Shown: positions 24,767 through 33,755 of the stretch, in pieces
Numbering within the stretch: the stretch's first letter is position 1
How the letters are laid out: each line of letters starts with the position of its first letter
NCBI RefSeq assembly: GCF_002953195.1
Contig: NZ_CP026377.1
Span: 3,472,001-3,536,000, forward strand
Length of the DNA: 64,000 bases
Reading direction: 5' to 3'
Source: Mixta gaviniae
GTDB taxonomy: Bacteria; Pseudomonadota; Gammaproteobacteria; Enterobacterales; Enterobacteriaceae
The notes under the pieces: model-generated
Database searches by the model: none
Seen by the model: the letters and a program-made list of their open reading frames with translations, nothing else
What the model was told of the DNA's origin: nothing
Position numbers and translations under genes: made by a program

Positions 24767-26974
24767 TCAGAAGCTGTAGTTCGCCGTGACGGTTACGTTG
24801 CGCGGCGCGCCGTAAACCACATACTGGCTGACGCTGGTGTCATATTTTTTATCAAGCAGGTTGTTGAGGTTCGCCTGCAGCGACAGCTGTTTGGTCACCT
24901 GATAGCGGCCAAAGAGGTTAACCAGCGCATAGCTGCCCTGCTCTGCATGCCAGCTGCCGTTGCCTTCCGGCGCACTGACATTCTGCCAGACTTTGTTCTG
25001 CCAGTTTACCCCGCCACCGACCGTGAGGTCGCGCAACGCCGGCGGCGTCCAGGCGGCGAACAGCTTGACGCTGGTGCGCGGTTGGGTCGGGTTAATCGCG
25101 ATGCCGTCGCCATCTTCCGCCATGTAGCGCGTGGCGCCGAGCGTCATCTGCAGGTCATCGGTCACTGCGCCGTTGATCTCAAACTCCACCCCTTTGCTCA
25201 CCGTGCCATGCGCGGCGACGTAAGCCGATTCCTGCGTACCCGGAATAAACAGATTGCTGCTCTGCCCAACGTTATCCTGCTCGATGCGGAATACCGATAC
25301 CGAGGTTGTCACGCGGCTGTTCAGCCAGTCCGCCTTTAATCCTGCCTCGTAGTTTTTACCGGTCACCGGCGCAAGGTAGCTACCGTTGATATCGCGGTAA
25401 GTCTGCGGGTTGAAGATCGAGGTGTAGCTGGCGTAAGCAGACCAGGCATCGTTGATGTCATAGATCAGCCCGGCGTAAGGCGTGATGCGGTTCTTCTCGA
25501 CATTCTGCGTCAGCGTGCTGGCGCTCCACTGGGTGTAGCGCGCGCCAAGGATCAGATGCAGCGGATCGGCCAGTGACAGGCGCGTTGCGGTATAGGCGGA
25601 TTTTTGATGGATGGTATCTTCCTGCGCCAGGCTCAGCGGACCCCAGTCGGTTTCCGGGAAGCTGCCGTTCCAGTTGTTGAAGTTGCCCACCTCATCCGCC
25701 GACAGGTTGGCGAAGCTGCTCATATAGAGGTTATGTTGACGGCTGTAGCTAACGCCCGCCATCAGCTCATGCTGGCGACCGAAAAGTTCATAAGGGCCGC
25801 TGGCGAAGGCGTCGAGCGCATGCACCTTACGTTTTCCGGTGTTGTAGCCGGTGCCGCCGACCACCGGATAGTCGGGATAAGCGCTGACGCCGATGCCGCT
25901 GTTTTTATCGAAGAAGCCATCGATATAGAGCATCTTGCTGTCGAGTTCGGTTTCGGTATGGGTACCGTTCAGGGTGAACTGCCAGCCGCTGTCGAAGCGC
26001 TGCGTCAGGGTGGCGAACACTTTTCTCGACTGTTTATCGCTGTAGGCCCAGTCCGGCGCAGTGCTGACGCTGCGATCGTAGTCGGTTTTGCTGTGGTCGA
26101 TATACCAACGTGGCAGGCCGCCCCATGGCGGGCTGTCGGCGTTGGTTTCCTGATAGTCGTAGCCGACGGAGAGCGTGGTGGAATCGGTGAGATCGGCATC
26201 CACTACACCGTAGATGAATTTCTTGTTGGCGCTGTAGCGATCGATATAGCTGTCGTTATCCTGGTAGCCGGCGATCAGGCGGCCGCGCACGTTGCCGGAG
26301 TCGGTCAGCGGCGCGGAGAGATCGAGAACATAGCGCTGCTTATCCCAGCTGCCGTAGCTGGCGGAGACGTTGCCGACAAACTCGCGGCTGTCGGCGTGCT
26401 TGCGCACCATATTAATCGCCGCTGACGGGTTGCCCGTGCCGGTCATCAGCCCGGTCGCGCCGCGCACTACTTCAATGCGATCGTAAATCGCGGTGTCGGC
26501 CGCGGAGTCGCCGAGGTTCCAGCGCTCTTCAAACACGGTAGGAATACCGTCCACCATGTAGTTATCGATAAGGAAACCGCGCGAATAGAAGGTGCTGCGG
26601 TCAAAATCGGCCACGCTTTCGCTCACGCCGGTACTGTTTTTCAGCACATCGCCCAGCGTTTGCAACTGCTGATCCTGCATGCGCTGCTTGCTGATGATGC
26701 TGACGGACTGCGGAATTTCGCGCGCGGTTAAGGTCATTTTGGCGCCCGCCTGGGTGACCGGCACGCTGTAATCGCTCGCCTGGGTGTTATCGGCGCTGTC
26801 GTCCGCCGCCTCGACCACCAGCGTCTGCTCTTTCGCCGCGTCGGCGGCGTGAACGGCCGGCGCATGTAGCGCAACGGCCACCAGCGCGGCAAGCGGCGTT
26901 AAAAGCAGAGCAGCCTGTTTTCCGGATGCGGAACCGGCGATGCGCCCTTCCCTGTTACTGTTTGAGAAAACCAT
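24767..26974 (-). CDS. fhuE: TonB-dependent ferric siderophore receptor FhuE
   Basis: A 735-residue outer-membrane receptor close to E. coli FhuE (729 aa), which imports ferric coprogen, rhodotorulate and ferrioxamine. A signal peptide ends at VHAADA, and a TonB-box-like QTLVVEA comes next. The plug domain has REIPQSVSI and VVRGATGLMTGTGNPSAAIN. The barrel keeps FhuE-specific phrases such as WGGLPRW, STAPDWAY and GRQHELM, and ends in the canonical aromatic residue (NYSF). AAGG(T)G lies upstream of ATG. A weak Fur-like sequence occurs about 180 bases upstream. There is no adjacent import operon, as is normal for fhuE. Confidence 0.93.
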   Translation of the reverse strand: MVFSNSNREGRIAGSASGKQAALLLTPLAALVAVALHAPAVHAADAAKEQTLVVEAADDSADNTQASDYSVPVTQAGAKMTLTAREIPQSVSIISKQRMQDQQLQTLGDVLKNSTGVSESVADFDRSTFYSRGFLIDNYMVDGIPTVFEERWNLGDSAADTAIYDRIEVVRGATGLMTGTGNPSAAINMVRKHADSREFVGNVSASYGSWDKQRYVLDLSAPLTDSGNVRGRLIAGYQDNDSYIDRYSANKKFIYGVVDADLTDSTTLSVGYDYQETNADSPPWGGLPRWYIDHSKTDYDRSVSTAPDWAYSDKQSRKVFATLTQRFDSGWQFTLNGTHTETELDSKMLYIDGFFDKNSGIGVSAYPDYPVVGGTGYNTGKRKVHALDAFASGPYELFGRQHELMAGVSYSRQHNLYMSSFANLSADEVGNFNNWNGSFPETDWGPLSLAQEDTIHQKSAYTATRLSLADPLHLILGARYTQWSASTLTQNVEKNRITPYAGLIYDINDAWSAYASYTSIFNPQTYRDINGSYLAPVTGKNYEAGLKADWLNSRVTTSVSVFRIEQDNVGQSSNLFIPGTQESAYVAAHGTVSKGVEFEINGAVTDDLQMTLGATRYMAEDGDGIAINPTQPRTSVKLFAAWTPPALRDLTVGGGVNWQNKVWQNVSAPEGNGSWHAEQGSYALVNLFGRYQVTKQLSLQANLNNLLDKKYDTSVSQYVVYGAPRNVTVTANYSF

Positions 26975-27153
26975 TATTCACCTTCGCGAGATTTTATTAT
27001 TGTCTGTTGCGCGACGCGTTCCGCTTCTGAACCCGGCAAGCGTTCCCCGTCCGCGCATCTTTCCCTGGGCCAACAGCCACTGCCGGCGTAAAAACATTCC
27101 ATCAGATTAGGCTGACAGCAGTCCGCACACGGCGGGCCTGCGGTCTGGATTGC

Positions 27154-27175
27154 GAATGAGAACTTTAATCATTTC
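27154..27175 (-). promoter_or_regulatory. Weak Fur-box-like sequence upstream of fhuE
   Basis: GAATGAGAAC and TTTAATCATTTC contain an intact AATCATT core, with roughly 12 of 19 consensus matches. The position, about 180 bases before the fhuE ATG, is further than usual. The biology of fhuE favours Fur control, but this site is only a candidate. Confidence 0.35.
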
Positions 27176-27306
27176 TATTCATAGTGTAAATGGATATTAA
27201 TGGTTGTTTAGATAGCGATCGTGAGGGTGAATTTGCGCGATGGCGCGCGCCGGGATGGCAAAAGGCTACCTGCTGACGGATCAGGAAAAGCGCTAAACGA
27301 CGCGGC

Positions 27307-27470
27307 GGGTATGATGACGGCCATGAAGAAACGGATAAATGACATACGGCGATGATAGCGGCCGTAAAAAAGTGGATAACGTCACAGCGGCGATGATAGC
27401 GGCCGTGAAAAAGCGGATAACGCCGCGACGGCGATGATAGCGGCCGTGAAAAAGCGAGTAACGCCGCGGT
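27307..27470. repeat. Four tandem copies of a 41-bp repeat
   Basis: Units run 27307-27347, 27348-27388, 27389-27429 and 27430-27470. The last three are nearly identical, sharing GGCGATGATAGCGGCCGTGA, then an A run and GGATAACG; the first is diverged. The period is not a multiple of three, so the repeat is not coding. A partly matching fifth unit may start at 27471. Confidence 0.85.
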
Positions 27471-27676
27471 CGCAATGACTAAAGCGCAACATAACGGGCG
27501 ACGCGGCAGGATAGATAACGCTTATTGTGTGTTGTAACTAATCAGAGTAATGCCCATTCCGCTGCAGCGGCCCTACAGCCGGCACGCATAGCCATTTCGG
27601 CCAGCGTCGGCTGGCAGCGCGATGAAGAGGCGCAAAGGTCGCGCCGGAGAGTGATCGCAATCTGGCTTCAGGAACG

Positions 27677-27706
27677 GAAACCGGCCCTTCTCAGGCCGGA
27701 CGCAGG
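27677..27706 (-). terminator. Distal copy of the yehS 3' end, hairpin
   Basis: Thirty bases repeat the end of yehS (28 of 30 identical to 27743-27772), including a copy of its last codons and stop. Here the inverted repeat is perfect (CCGGCC with GGCCGG around a 7-base loop) and a short TTTC follows on the minus strand, so it could be the stronger of two tandem terminators. Confidence 0.5.
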
Positions 27707-27742
27707 CAGTTTTTTATTACAATAGAGACCGCTGCAGAGGCA

Positions 27743-27772
27743 GAAACCGGTCCTTCTCAGGCTGGACGCAGG
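27743..27772 (-). terminator. Proximal copy, overlapping the yehS stop
   Basis: This copy contains the yehS stop codon (27757-27759) and a weaker version of the same hairpin. Two changes reduce its stem pairing relative to the distal copy. Confidence 0.4.
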
Positions 27773-28221
27773 CGGGCAGTTAAGCCGCGCAGGAAATTAC
27801 GCAGGAACTGATCGCCGCACTCACGGTAGTTTTTATGCTCCGGCGCACGCATCATGGCGGTGATTTCCGACATGGAAATACGGAACTGCTGAGCGGTGAG
27901 AATCTCGAGAATATCATCCGTCTTTAACGCAAAGGCCACGCGCAGCTTTTTAAGAATAATATTGTTGTTGATGCGGCGTTCCGTCTTCAGCGGCGGCATA
28001 CTCTCATCTTTGCCGCGACGGTGATAAATCAGGCCGTTTAAAAAACAGCTCATTACCACGTCCGGACAGGCGACAAAGCCTTCGTCCTCTTCTTTCAGCA
28101 CATAGCTGGCCACCTGCTCCGCCGATACGGAGGTTTCGGCCAGCGCCAGGATCGCGACCATCTCGTTATTGTTCAGCTTCAGCATGTAGCGCAGGCTACG
28201 CAGCACATCGTTATTCATCAT
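27757..28221 (-). CDS. yehS: DUF1456 protein YehS
   Basis: A 154-residue cytosolic protein with two DUF1456 repeats, near-identical in pattern to E. coli YehS: NDVLRSLRYMLKLNNNEM, then KTERRINNNIILKKLRVAF, KTDDILEILTAQQFRIS, and HKNYRECGDQFLRNFLRGL. Function is unknown, but the gene conventionally follows the BtsS/BtsR genes, as here. Two tandem ATG codons follow AGGAAG. It starts 72 bases after the btsR stop, so all three are probably one transcript. The last codons lie inside a 30-bp sequence that is duplicated 66 bases downstream. Confidence 0.93.
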   Translation of the reverse strand: MMNNDVLRSLRYMLKLNNNEMVAILALAETSVSAEQVASYVLKEEDEGFVACPDVVMSCFLNGLIYHRRGKDESMPPLKTERRINNNIILKKLRVAFALKTDDILEILTAQQFRISMSEITAMMRAPEHKNYRECGDQFLRNFLRGLTARLRPA

Positions 28222-28292
28222 CGCGATCTTCCTCACCCTTCCGGCATTTAAAGCGGGCAGTATAGCGATCTCTGCGCTGATGACGAGCAAAA

Positions 28293-29021
28293 CTACGCGC
28301 TTTTCAGTCCCAGCGCTGCTTTCAGGCTTTTCAGATAACGGCGGCTGACCGGCACCTTCTGCCCACCGCGCAGCAGCAGCTCCGCCTGGCCGTTTTCCAG
28401 AAAGCGGATCTCTTTCAGATGCGCCATATTCACCAGGTACTGACGGTGACAGCGCGTCAGCGGCGTGCGTTGCTCCAGCGTGCGCAATGTTAGCTCGGTA
28501 AACCCTTCGGCGCCGTCGACGCTGGTAACGAAAACGCCGCTGAGCCGGCTGCTGACGCAGGCCACCTCCGTCATCTGCAACAGCCAGATGCGGCTGTGGC
28601 CGCTGCAGGGAATAAAGGTCAGCGGCGGCTGGTTTTCCGTCAGCCGCGCGACATCCTGTTCACCGCGCGCGTGGCGCAGGCGCGCCAGCGTTTTTGCCAG
28701 CCGGCCCTTCTCCACCGGCTTCAGCAGGTAATCGAAAGCGTGTTCTTCGAACGCGCGCACCGCATACTCCTCAAAGGCGGTAAGGAACACGATATGCGGC
28801 CGCTGCGCCGCGTCCAGCATTCCCGCCAGCTCCAGCCCGGAAATGCGCGGCATCTGAATATCCAGAAACAGCACCTCGGGACGCAGCCGGTGAACCGCGC
28901 CGAGTGCCTCCACTGCGTTGGCGCACTCGCCGACAATAGCGATATCCTCTGCCTGCTCCAGCAGCACGCGCAGGTTTTCCCGCGCCAGCGGCTCGTCATC
29001 AACAATCAGTACCCTTAACAC
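28293..29021 (-). CDS. btsR: LytTR response regulator BtsR (pyruvate response)
   Basis: A 242-residue LytTR-type regulator, formerly YehT. The receiver has Asp8-Asp9 and phospho-acceptor Asp54 ([15 protein letters not shown]), Thr in FLTAFEEYA and Lys in YLLKP. The LytTR DNA-binding domain covers about residues 135-238 ([33 protein letters not shown]). In E. coli it drives the pyruvate transporter gene btsT. The start is GTG at 29021, which overlaps the last codons of btsS and follows GGAG. The 75 residues of frame before it match nothing in the family. Confidence 0.94.
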   Translation of the reverse strand: MLRVLIVDDEPLARENLRVLLEQAEDIAIVGECANAVEALGAVHRLRPEVLFLDIQMPRISGLELAGMLDAAQRPHIVFLTAFEEYAVRAFEEHAFDYLLKPVEKGRLAKTLARLRHARGEQDVARLTENQPPLTFIPCSGHSRIWLLQMTEVACVSSRLSGVFVTSVDGAEGFTELTLRTLEQRTPLTRCHRQYLVNMAHLKEIRFLENGQAELLLRGGQKVPVSRRYLKSLKAALGLKSA

Positions 29022-30703
29022 AGCTTCTCCTCCAGCGGCAGACGCAGGATCACGCAGGTAAACCGCTCCGGCTCGCAGCGTACGCTGATGCCGCACTCAT
29101 CGCCGAAACGGGCGCGCAAGCGCTTGTCGACCAGGCTCATGCCCAGCCCACCCGCGCCGCTTTTTTGCTGGTAAAGCCCGGCGTTGTCGGTGATCTCCAG
29201 CACCAGCCGATCCTGCTGGCGCGACGCGCTGAGGCGGATTTCGCCGATGCCCAGCAGCTGCGAGGTGCCGTGCTTAATGGCGTTCTCCACAATCGGCTGT
29301 AGCGTAAAGGCGGGCAGCCGCGCCTGCGCCAGCGCCTCCGGCACGCTCAGGGTGACCTGCAAACGCGCCTGAAAGCGCGCCTGCTCGATTTGCAGATAGG
29401 CGTTCACATGCTCGATTTCATCGGCGAGGGTGACAACTTCGCTGGGCCGCTTGAGGTTTTTACGGAAAAACGTGGAGAGATACTGCACTAACTGGCCCGC
29501 CTGCTCGCTGTCGCGCCGGATCACCGCCATTAGCGTATTGAGCGCGTTAAACAGGAAGTGCGGATTGACCTGCGCGTGCAGCAGCTTAATCTCCGACTGG
29601 GTCAGCAGCGCCTTTTGCCGCTCATACTGCCCCGCCATAATCTGCGCGGAGAGCAGCTGCGCAATGCCTTCCCCCAGGGTGCGGTTGATTGAGCTGAACA
29701 GCCGGTTCTTCGCCTCGTAAAGCTTAATGGTACCGATCACGCGCTGGTTTTCGCCGCGCAGCGGGATCACTAACGTCGATCCCAGCTTGCACTGCGGATG
29801 CAGCGAACAGCGGTACGGCACCTCATTGCCGTCGGCGTAGACCACTTCGCCCCGCTCAATGGCGCGTCGGGTCCAGAGGGAGGAGATCGGCCGCCCCGGC
29901 AGATGGTGATCGCCGCCGATGCCGGTAAAGGCCAGTAGCTGCTCGCGGTCGGTGATCGCCACCGCGCCGATCTCCAGCTCGCGATACAGCACCTGCGCCA
30001 CCTTCATGCTGTTCTCCTGATTAAAGCCCTGGCGCAGGATCCCTTCGGTAGAGGCGGCCACTTTCAGCGCGGTGGCGGAAAAAGCGGAGCTGTACTTCTC
30101 CAGCATCGCGCGCTTATCGAGCAGAATGCGCATAAAGAGCGCGGCACCGAGCGTGTTGGTGACCATCATGGGCGCGGCGATGCTGGAGACCAGCTTCAGC
30201 GCCTCATCGTAAGGCCGCGCCAGCAGCAGAATGATCGCCATCTGCACCATCTCCGCCGCCAGCGTCACCATCGCCGCGGTCAGCGGATGGAACACCTGAC
30301 GGCTGCGGCCGCGCTGGATCAGCAGCCGATGCGCCAGGCCACCCAGCAGCCCTTCGACAATGGTGGAGACCATACAGCTGACGGCGGTCATGCCGCCCAG
30401 CGAATAGCGATGCAGCCCGCCGGTCAGCCCCACCAGCCCGCCGACCAGCGGGCCGCCGAGCAGGCCGCCCATCACCGCCCCCACCGCGCGCGTGTTGGCG
30501 ATGGAATCGGAAACGTGCAGCCCGAACCAGGTGCCGAGCAGGCAGAATACGGAGAAGACCACGTAGCAGAGAAACTTGTGCGGCAGCCGCACCGTCACCT
30601 GCATCAACGGGATAAAGAGCCGGGTTTTGCTCATCAGCCAGGCAATAACCAGGAACACACACATCTGCTGCAACAGCAGCAGTACCAGGTTGAATTCATA
30701 CAT
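29015..30703 (-). CDS. btsS: Pyruvate-sensing histidine kinase BtsS
   Basis: A 562-residue LytS-type sensor kinase, formerly YehU, one residue longer than the E. coli protein. Six hydrophobic segments at the N-terminus form the 5TMR-LYT sensor. A GAF region follows ([20 protein letters not shown]). The His_kinase domain has the phospho-histidine in [16 protein letters not shown], and an HATPase end ([26 protein letters not shown]). BtsS is a high-affinity receptor for external pyruvate. Its stop overlaps the btsR GTG by seven bases, so the partners are co-translated. Confidence 0.95.
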   Translation of the reverse strand: MYEFNLVLLLLQQMCVFLVIAWLMSKTRLFIPLMQVTVRLPHKFLCYVVFSVFCLLGTWFGLHVSDSIANTRAVGAVMGGLLGGPLVGGLVGLTGGLHRYSLGGMTAVSCMVSTIVEGLLGGLAHRLLIQRGRSRQVFHPLTAAMVTLAAEMVQMAIILLLARPYDEALKLVSSIAAPMMVTNTLGAALFMRILLDKRAMLEKYSSAFSATALKVAASTEGILRQGFNQENSMKVAQVLYRELEIGAVAITDREQLLAFTGIGGDHHLPGRPISSLWTRRAIERGEVVYADGNEVPYRCSLHPQCKLGSTLVIPLRGENQRVIGTIKLYEAKNRLFSSINRTLGEGIAQLLSAQIMAGQYERQKALLTQSEIKLLHAQVNPHFLFNALNTLMAVIRRDSEQAGQLVQYLSTFFRKNLKRPSEVVTLADEIEHVNAYLQIEQARFQARLQVTLSVPEALAQARLPAFTLQPIVENAIKHGTSQLLGIGEIRLSASRQQDRLVLEITDNAGLYQQKSGAGGLGMSLVDKRLRARFGDECGISVRCEPERFTCVILRLPLEEKLC

Positions 30704-30810
30704 GCCGCTAACCGCGCTTAAGTAACCAGCGCGTAACGTAACGTAAGGAAAGGATTTTTTCTTTGAAGCGCGCCAGAAAACGTACAGCGCAACGGTGGAA
30801 GAGAGGCCAC

Positions 30811-30841
30811 AAAAAAGCCGCCCTGCGTCGGCAGCGGCGGC
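30811..30841 (-). terminator. Intrinsic terminator of osmC
   Basis: On the minus strand, GCCGCC and CTGC stems pair with their complements around a 4-base loop with one bulged base (30817-30841). Six T follow (A run at 30811-30816). It lies 15 bases after the osmC stop. Confidence 0.9.
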
Positions 30842-30855
30842 CTGAGAATGCCGAA

Positions 30856-31287
30856 TCAGTTTTCCAGGCGGTAGTTCAGGGTGATTTCCGCGTTCAGCAC
30901 CTGCGAAACCGGGCAGCCCGCTTTCGCCTTATTGATAATCTCATCAAATGCGGCGCTATCGATGCCCGGCAGCTTAATGGCGCTGTCGAGAGCGATTTTG
31001 GTGATAGCGAAGCCTTCGCCCTGCTTATCGAGCGAGACGTCCGCCGTGGTGTCGATGCTTTGCGGCGTATGGCCCGCCTGACCCAGCATCATTGAAAGCG
31101 CCATAGAAAAGCAGGCGGCGTGCGCAGCGCCAATCAGTTCTTCGGGGTTGGTGCCGGCCTTGTCTTCGAAACGGGTATTGAAACCGTAGGGCTGCTGATC
31201 CAGCGCGCCGCTTTCGGTGGAGATAGTGCCTTTACCGCGTTTAAGATCGCCTTCCCAGTGCGCCTGCCCTTTCTTATGAATGGTCAT
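30856..31287 (-). CDS. osmC: Peroxiredoxin OsmC
   Basis: A 143-residue osmotically inducible thiol peroxidase that reduces organic hydroperoxides. The redox pair is Cys59 (AHAACFSMAL) and Cys125 (AGCPVSQVL), at the same numbers as in E. coli. The start (MTIHKKGQAHWEGDLKRGKG) matches the family and has AGGAGG upstream; the frame start at 31344 is not supported. It is divergent from the DUF2158 gene. Expression in E. coli depends on RpoS, NhaR and Rcs; I cannot confirm these sites here. Confidence 0.94.
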   Translation of the reverse strand: MTIHKKGQAHWEGDLKRGKGTISTESGALDQQPYGFNTRFEDKAGTNPEELIGAAHAACFSMALSMMLGQAGHTPQSIDTTADVSLDKQGEGFAITKIALDSAIKLPGIDSAAFDEIINKAKAGCPVSQVLNAEITLNYRLEN

Positions 31288-31449
31288 CTTTCCTCCTGTT
31301 TTTCTGAAATGTACTATCAGTATAGTTAGCCTGCTGAGTAACACCTGCCGGCAACCGCCTTTGCGCGGTGCAACGGCCAGCGAACCCGCGCCGCCGCACG
31401 CGCGACGGGCAGGAAAAAAATGTAACTAACCGCAAACCAGGGAGAAACC

Positions 31450-31629
31450 ATGTTCCAGAAAGATGATGTTGTGCAGGCGAAAACCGGCGGCCCGAAAATG
31501 CAGGTAGTGCGCGTAGAAGGCGAGACGCTGTGGTGCGCGCGCGTGGACGACGCGGATAAGAAAGAGATCGAAGTACCGGCCAGTTCGGTCAACCCCTATC
31601 ACGAGGATGGCGATTTCGGCGTCTGCTGA
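31450..31629 (+). CDS. DUF2158 (YodC-like) small protein
   Basis: A 59-residue protein. The N-terminal strand pattern FQKDDVVQAKTGGPKMQVV, then LWCARVDDADKKE, fits DUF2158, a small beta-barrel family that includes YodC. AGGGAG lies five bases before the ATG, and a GC hairpin follows the stop by nine bases. It is divergent from osmC with 162 bases between. Function of the family is unknown. The tail HEDGDFGVC ends in a lone cysteine. Confidence 0.8.
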   Translation: MFQKDDVVQAKTGGPKMQVVRVEGETLWCARVDDADKKEIEVPASSVNPYHEDGDFGVC

Positions 31630-31637
31630 TGGCCCGA

Positions 31638-31662
31638 CAGCCCGTGCGGAACGGGCTGCTTT
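31638..31662 (+). terminator. Probable terminator of the DUF2158 gene
   Basis: An 8-bp perfect stem (CAGCCCGT with ACGGGCTG) with a 5-base loop is followed by CTTTC. The T run is short, so it may be leaky and allow transcription into speG. Confidence 0.6.
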
Positions 31663-31719
31663 CACCTACCTGTACGCAGGACGCCGACCCGCGTCGGCTT
31701 TTACTACAAGGATGCCGTT

Positions 31720-32268
31720 ATGAGCGTAAAACTCCGCCCGCTTGAGCGGGAAGATCTTCATTTCGTCCACCAGTTGGACAACAACGCCAGCGTGATGCGC
31801 TACTGGTTCGAAGAGCCTTATGAGGCGTTTGTCGAGCTATCCGACCTTTACAACAAGCATATCCACGATCAGAGCGAGCGCCGTTTCGTGGTAGAAAACG
31901 ATGGCGAAAAAGTGGGCCTGGTGGAGCTGGTAGAGATCAACCATGTGCATCGCCGCGCCGAGTTCCAGATCATTATCGACCCGACCCATCAGGGCAAAGG
32001 GCTGGCGAGCCAGGCGGCCAGGCTGGCGATGGATTACGGTTTTTCGGTGCTGAACCTTTATAAGCTCTACCTGATTGTCGATCAGGAGAATGAAAAGGCG
32101 ATTCACATCTACAGCAAGCTGGGATTTGAGATTGAAGGCGTGCTGCGCCACGAATTTTTTATTAACGGCGAATACCGCAATACCATTCGCATGTGCATTT
32201 TCCAGCATCAGTATCTGGAAAAGCACAAGGCGCATACCGGCGCGATGGTGAAGCCCACCGCCCAGTAA
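31720..32268 (+). CDS. speG: Spermidine N1-acetyltransferase SpeG
   Basis: A 182-residue GNAT acetyltransferase that transfers acetyl from acetyl-CoA to spermidine or spermine, lowering polyamine toxicity. It aligns with E. coli SpeG along its length ([50 protein letters not shown]). The acetyl-CoA loop is [11 protein letters not shown]. The family form is a dodecamer with an allosteric spermine site. AAGGA lies seven bases before ATG. It converges with a lipoprotein gene, with an 8-bp GC hairpin between. Confidence 0.96.
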   Translation: MSVKLRPLEREDLHFVHQLDNNASVMRYWFEEPYEAFVELSDLYNKHIHDQSERRFVVENDGEKVGLVELVEINHVHRRAEFQIIIDPTHQGKGLASQAARLAMDYGFSVLNLYKLYLIVDQENEKAIHIYSKLGFEIEGVLRHEFFINGEYRNTIRMCIFQHQYLEKHKAHTGAMVKPTAQ

Positions 32269-32274
32269 AGCCCG

Positions 32275-32296
32275 GCGCCGACCACGACGTCGGCGC
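32275..32296. terminator. GC hairpin between convergent speG and lipoprotein genes
   Basis: GCGCCGAC (32275-32282) pairs perfectly with GTCGGCGC (32289-32296) around six bases. There is no T run on either side, so intrinsic termination would be weak; the location between convergent stops is suggestive. Confidence 0.4.
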
Positions 32297-32302
32297 GAGG
32301 GA

Positions 32303-32725
32303 TCAGCCGGCGCGCGCGCCGACGCGGTTGATCACCGGCTGAACATTGGCCGGTTCGATGTTATACATGCCGCCGTAAAAAGGGTCGACCAGCAGCCAGC
32401 CGGGGAAGCCGCCCAGCGGAATGTTGCCAAGGATATACCAGAGGTTCGCCTTCTCTTTCAGCCGCAGCGTCAGCGGCACATAGCCGGGACGCTCCAGCAT
32501 CACCAGATAGCTCTTCTTGCCGAAATAGCTGCCGTTGGATTTCGCCAGCTCGACGGTTTTCGGCGTCACGCCTTCCGCCACGGGGCGGCCGGTTTCATCC
32601 TGCACCACAAAGGTCGCGCCCTGCGGAATGGAATCGATGCGCACGCTTTGCGTTTCCGAGCCAACGATGGTGGCGCAGCCGCTGAGCAGCGAGGCGGCCG
32701 CCAGCGCCAGTAATAGGCGTTTCAT
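32303..32725 (-). CDS. Putative lipoprotein
   Basis: A 140-residue protein with a clear lipoprotein signal: MKRLLLALAAASLLSGC, with the lipidated cysteine at residue 17. The mature part begins ATIVGSETQSVRIDSIPQGA, and TPKTVEL followed by KSYLVMLERPGYVP resembles PEGA-type beta domains that coat envelope surfaces. A glycine/proline-rich hydrophobic loop (GNIPLGGFPGW) follows. AGGAA precedes the ATG at 32725; the frame further upstream is antisense to the mmuM end and is rejected. I do not recognise a named gene. Confidence 0.75.
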   Translation of the reverse strand: MKRLLLALAAASLLSGCATIVGSETQSVRIDSIPQGATFVVQDETGRPVAEGVTPKTVELAKSNGSYFGKKSYLVMLERPGYVPLTLRLKEKANLWYILGNIPLGGFPGWLLVDPFYGGMYNIEPANVQPVINRVGARAG

Positions 32726-32816
32726 ACGCTTTCCTGATTTTTTACGGTTGGGTAATAGTCTAATCGGCAGCGCGCCGTTTTTCCTTAGGGCCGATATCCT
32801 TTTCAGCCCTGCGCCC

Positions 32817-33755
32817 TCAGTGTGTGCGGCAGCCATGGGCCAGGGCGGCGATATCCTGCGGCGTAGTGCGGCAGCAGCCGCCGATAATCTGGGCGCCCGC
32901 CGCCCGCCACTCCGCCAGCTTGTCCTGCAGCCCACAGCCCGCCGGCGCGCTGTGCCAGCTTTTGCTGACCGCGTCGTACTGTTCCCCGGAGTTAGGGTAG
33001 ACCAGCAGCGGCTTGTGCGTCAGGCGGCGCAGCGCTGTCAGCGCGGGGGTCACTTTTTCCAGCGCGATGCAGTTAACGCCCAGCGCCACCGCCTGCGGGC
33101 AGCGCGCCAGCAGCGCGGCGGCCTCGGCCAGCGGCGTGCCGTCGGAAAGGTGTTCGCTATCGCGCAGGGTAAAAGAGAACCAGGCGGGCAGCGTAGGATA
33201 CTCTGCCGCCAGCAGCGCCAGCAGCGCCTCCAGTTCGGCATAAGAAGGCAGCGTTTCGCAGGCCAGCAGATCGACGCCCGCCGCCGCCAGCGCGGCGATG
33301 CGCGGACGGTGAAACGCCATCATGTCATCCTGCGGCAGCGCGTAGTCGCCGCGATACTCGGCACCGTTGGCGAGAAACGCGCCGTACGGCCCGACCGATC
33401 CCGCCACCAGCAGCGGTGCCGCCTGCGGATGCGTCGTCAGGTAATCCTGCCGCGCCTGCTGCGCCAGCTCGACGCTGCGGGCGATCAGCGCGCACGACTG
33501 CGCCTCATTCAGGCCGCGCGCGGCGAAGCCCTGCGGCGTCGCCTGATAGCTGGCGGTGATGGCGCACTGCGCGCCGGCGGCGAAGTAATCGTAATGCACC
33601 TGATAAATCAGCTGCGGGTTCTCCAGCAGCACTTTCGCCGACCAGAGGGCATCGGCCAGCTGACAGCCGCGCGCTTCCAGCTCGGTCGCCAGCGCGCCGT
33701 CGAGGATCAGCGTATCGTGGCGCTGCAGTAGATCGGCGATGGGGTCAAACAGCAT
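32817..33755 (-). CDS. mmuM: Homocysteine S-methyltransferase MmuM
   Basis: A 312-residue zinc methyltransferase that uses S-methylmethionine to methylate homocysteine, giving two methionines. The barrel opens with [16 protein letters not shown]. Zinc ligands are in [10 protein letters not shown] and [10 protein letters not shown]. Its start overlaps the mmuP stop by 11 bases, so transporter and enzyme are co-translated. MetJ-type boxes stand before mmuP, consistent with methionine repression. Confidence 0.94.
   Translation of the reverse strand: MLFDPIADLLQRHDTLILDGALATELEARGCQLADALWSAKVLLENPQLIYQVHYDYFAAGAQCAITASYQATPQGFAARGLNEAQSCALIARSVELAQQARQDYLTTHPQAAPLLVAGSVGPYGAFLANGAEYRGDYALPQDDMMAFHRPRIAALAAAGVDLLACETLPSYAELEALLALLAAEYPTLPAWFSFTLRDSEHLSDGTPLAEAAALLARCPQAVALGVNCIALEKVTPALTALRRLTHKPLLVYPNSGEQYDAVSKSWHSAPAGCGLQDKLAEWRAAGAQIIGGCCRTTPQDIAALAHGCRTH

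Larger units (their letters stand above)
26975..27756. other. 782-base non-coding region with repeats
   Basis: This gap between fhuE and yehS holds a Fur-like site (27154-27175), four 41-bp tandem repeats (27307-27470) and two copies of a 30-bp terminator-like element (27677-27706, 27743-27772). The longest frames here are generated by the repeats. No gene is supported. Confidence 0.7.

Noticed and set aside
27307..27470. CRISPR array
   Set aside because: The units are contiguous tandem repeats with no unique spacers, and no cas genes are near.
27293..27475. Reverse 60-codon frame with repeated FHGR and RRR words
   Set aside because: It is created by a 41-bp repeat that shifts frame at every unit, which excludes a maintained protein.
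32535..33731. Forward frame of 398 codons across the lipoprotein and mmuM
   Set aside because: Antisense to two well-supported genes; composition is typical of a shadow.
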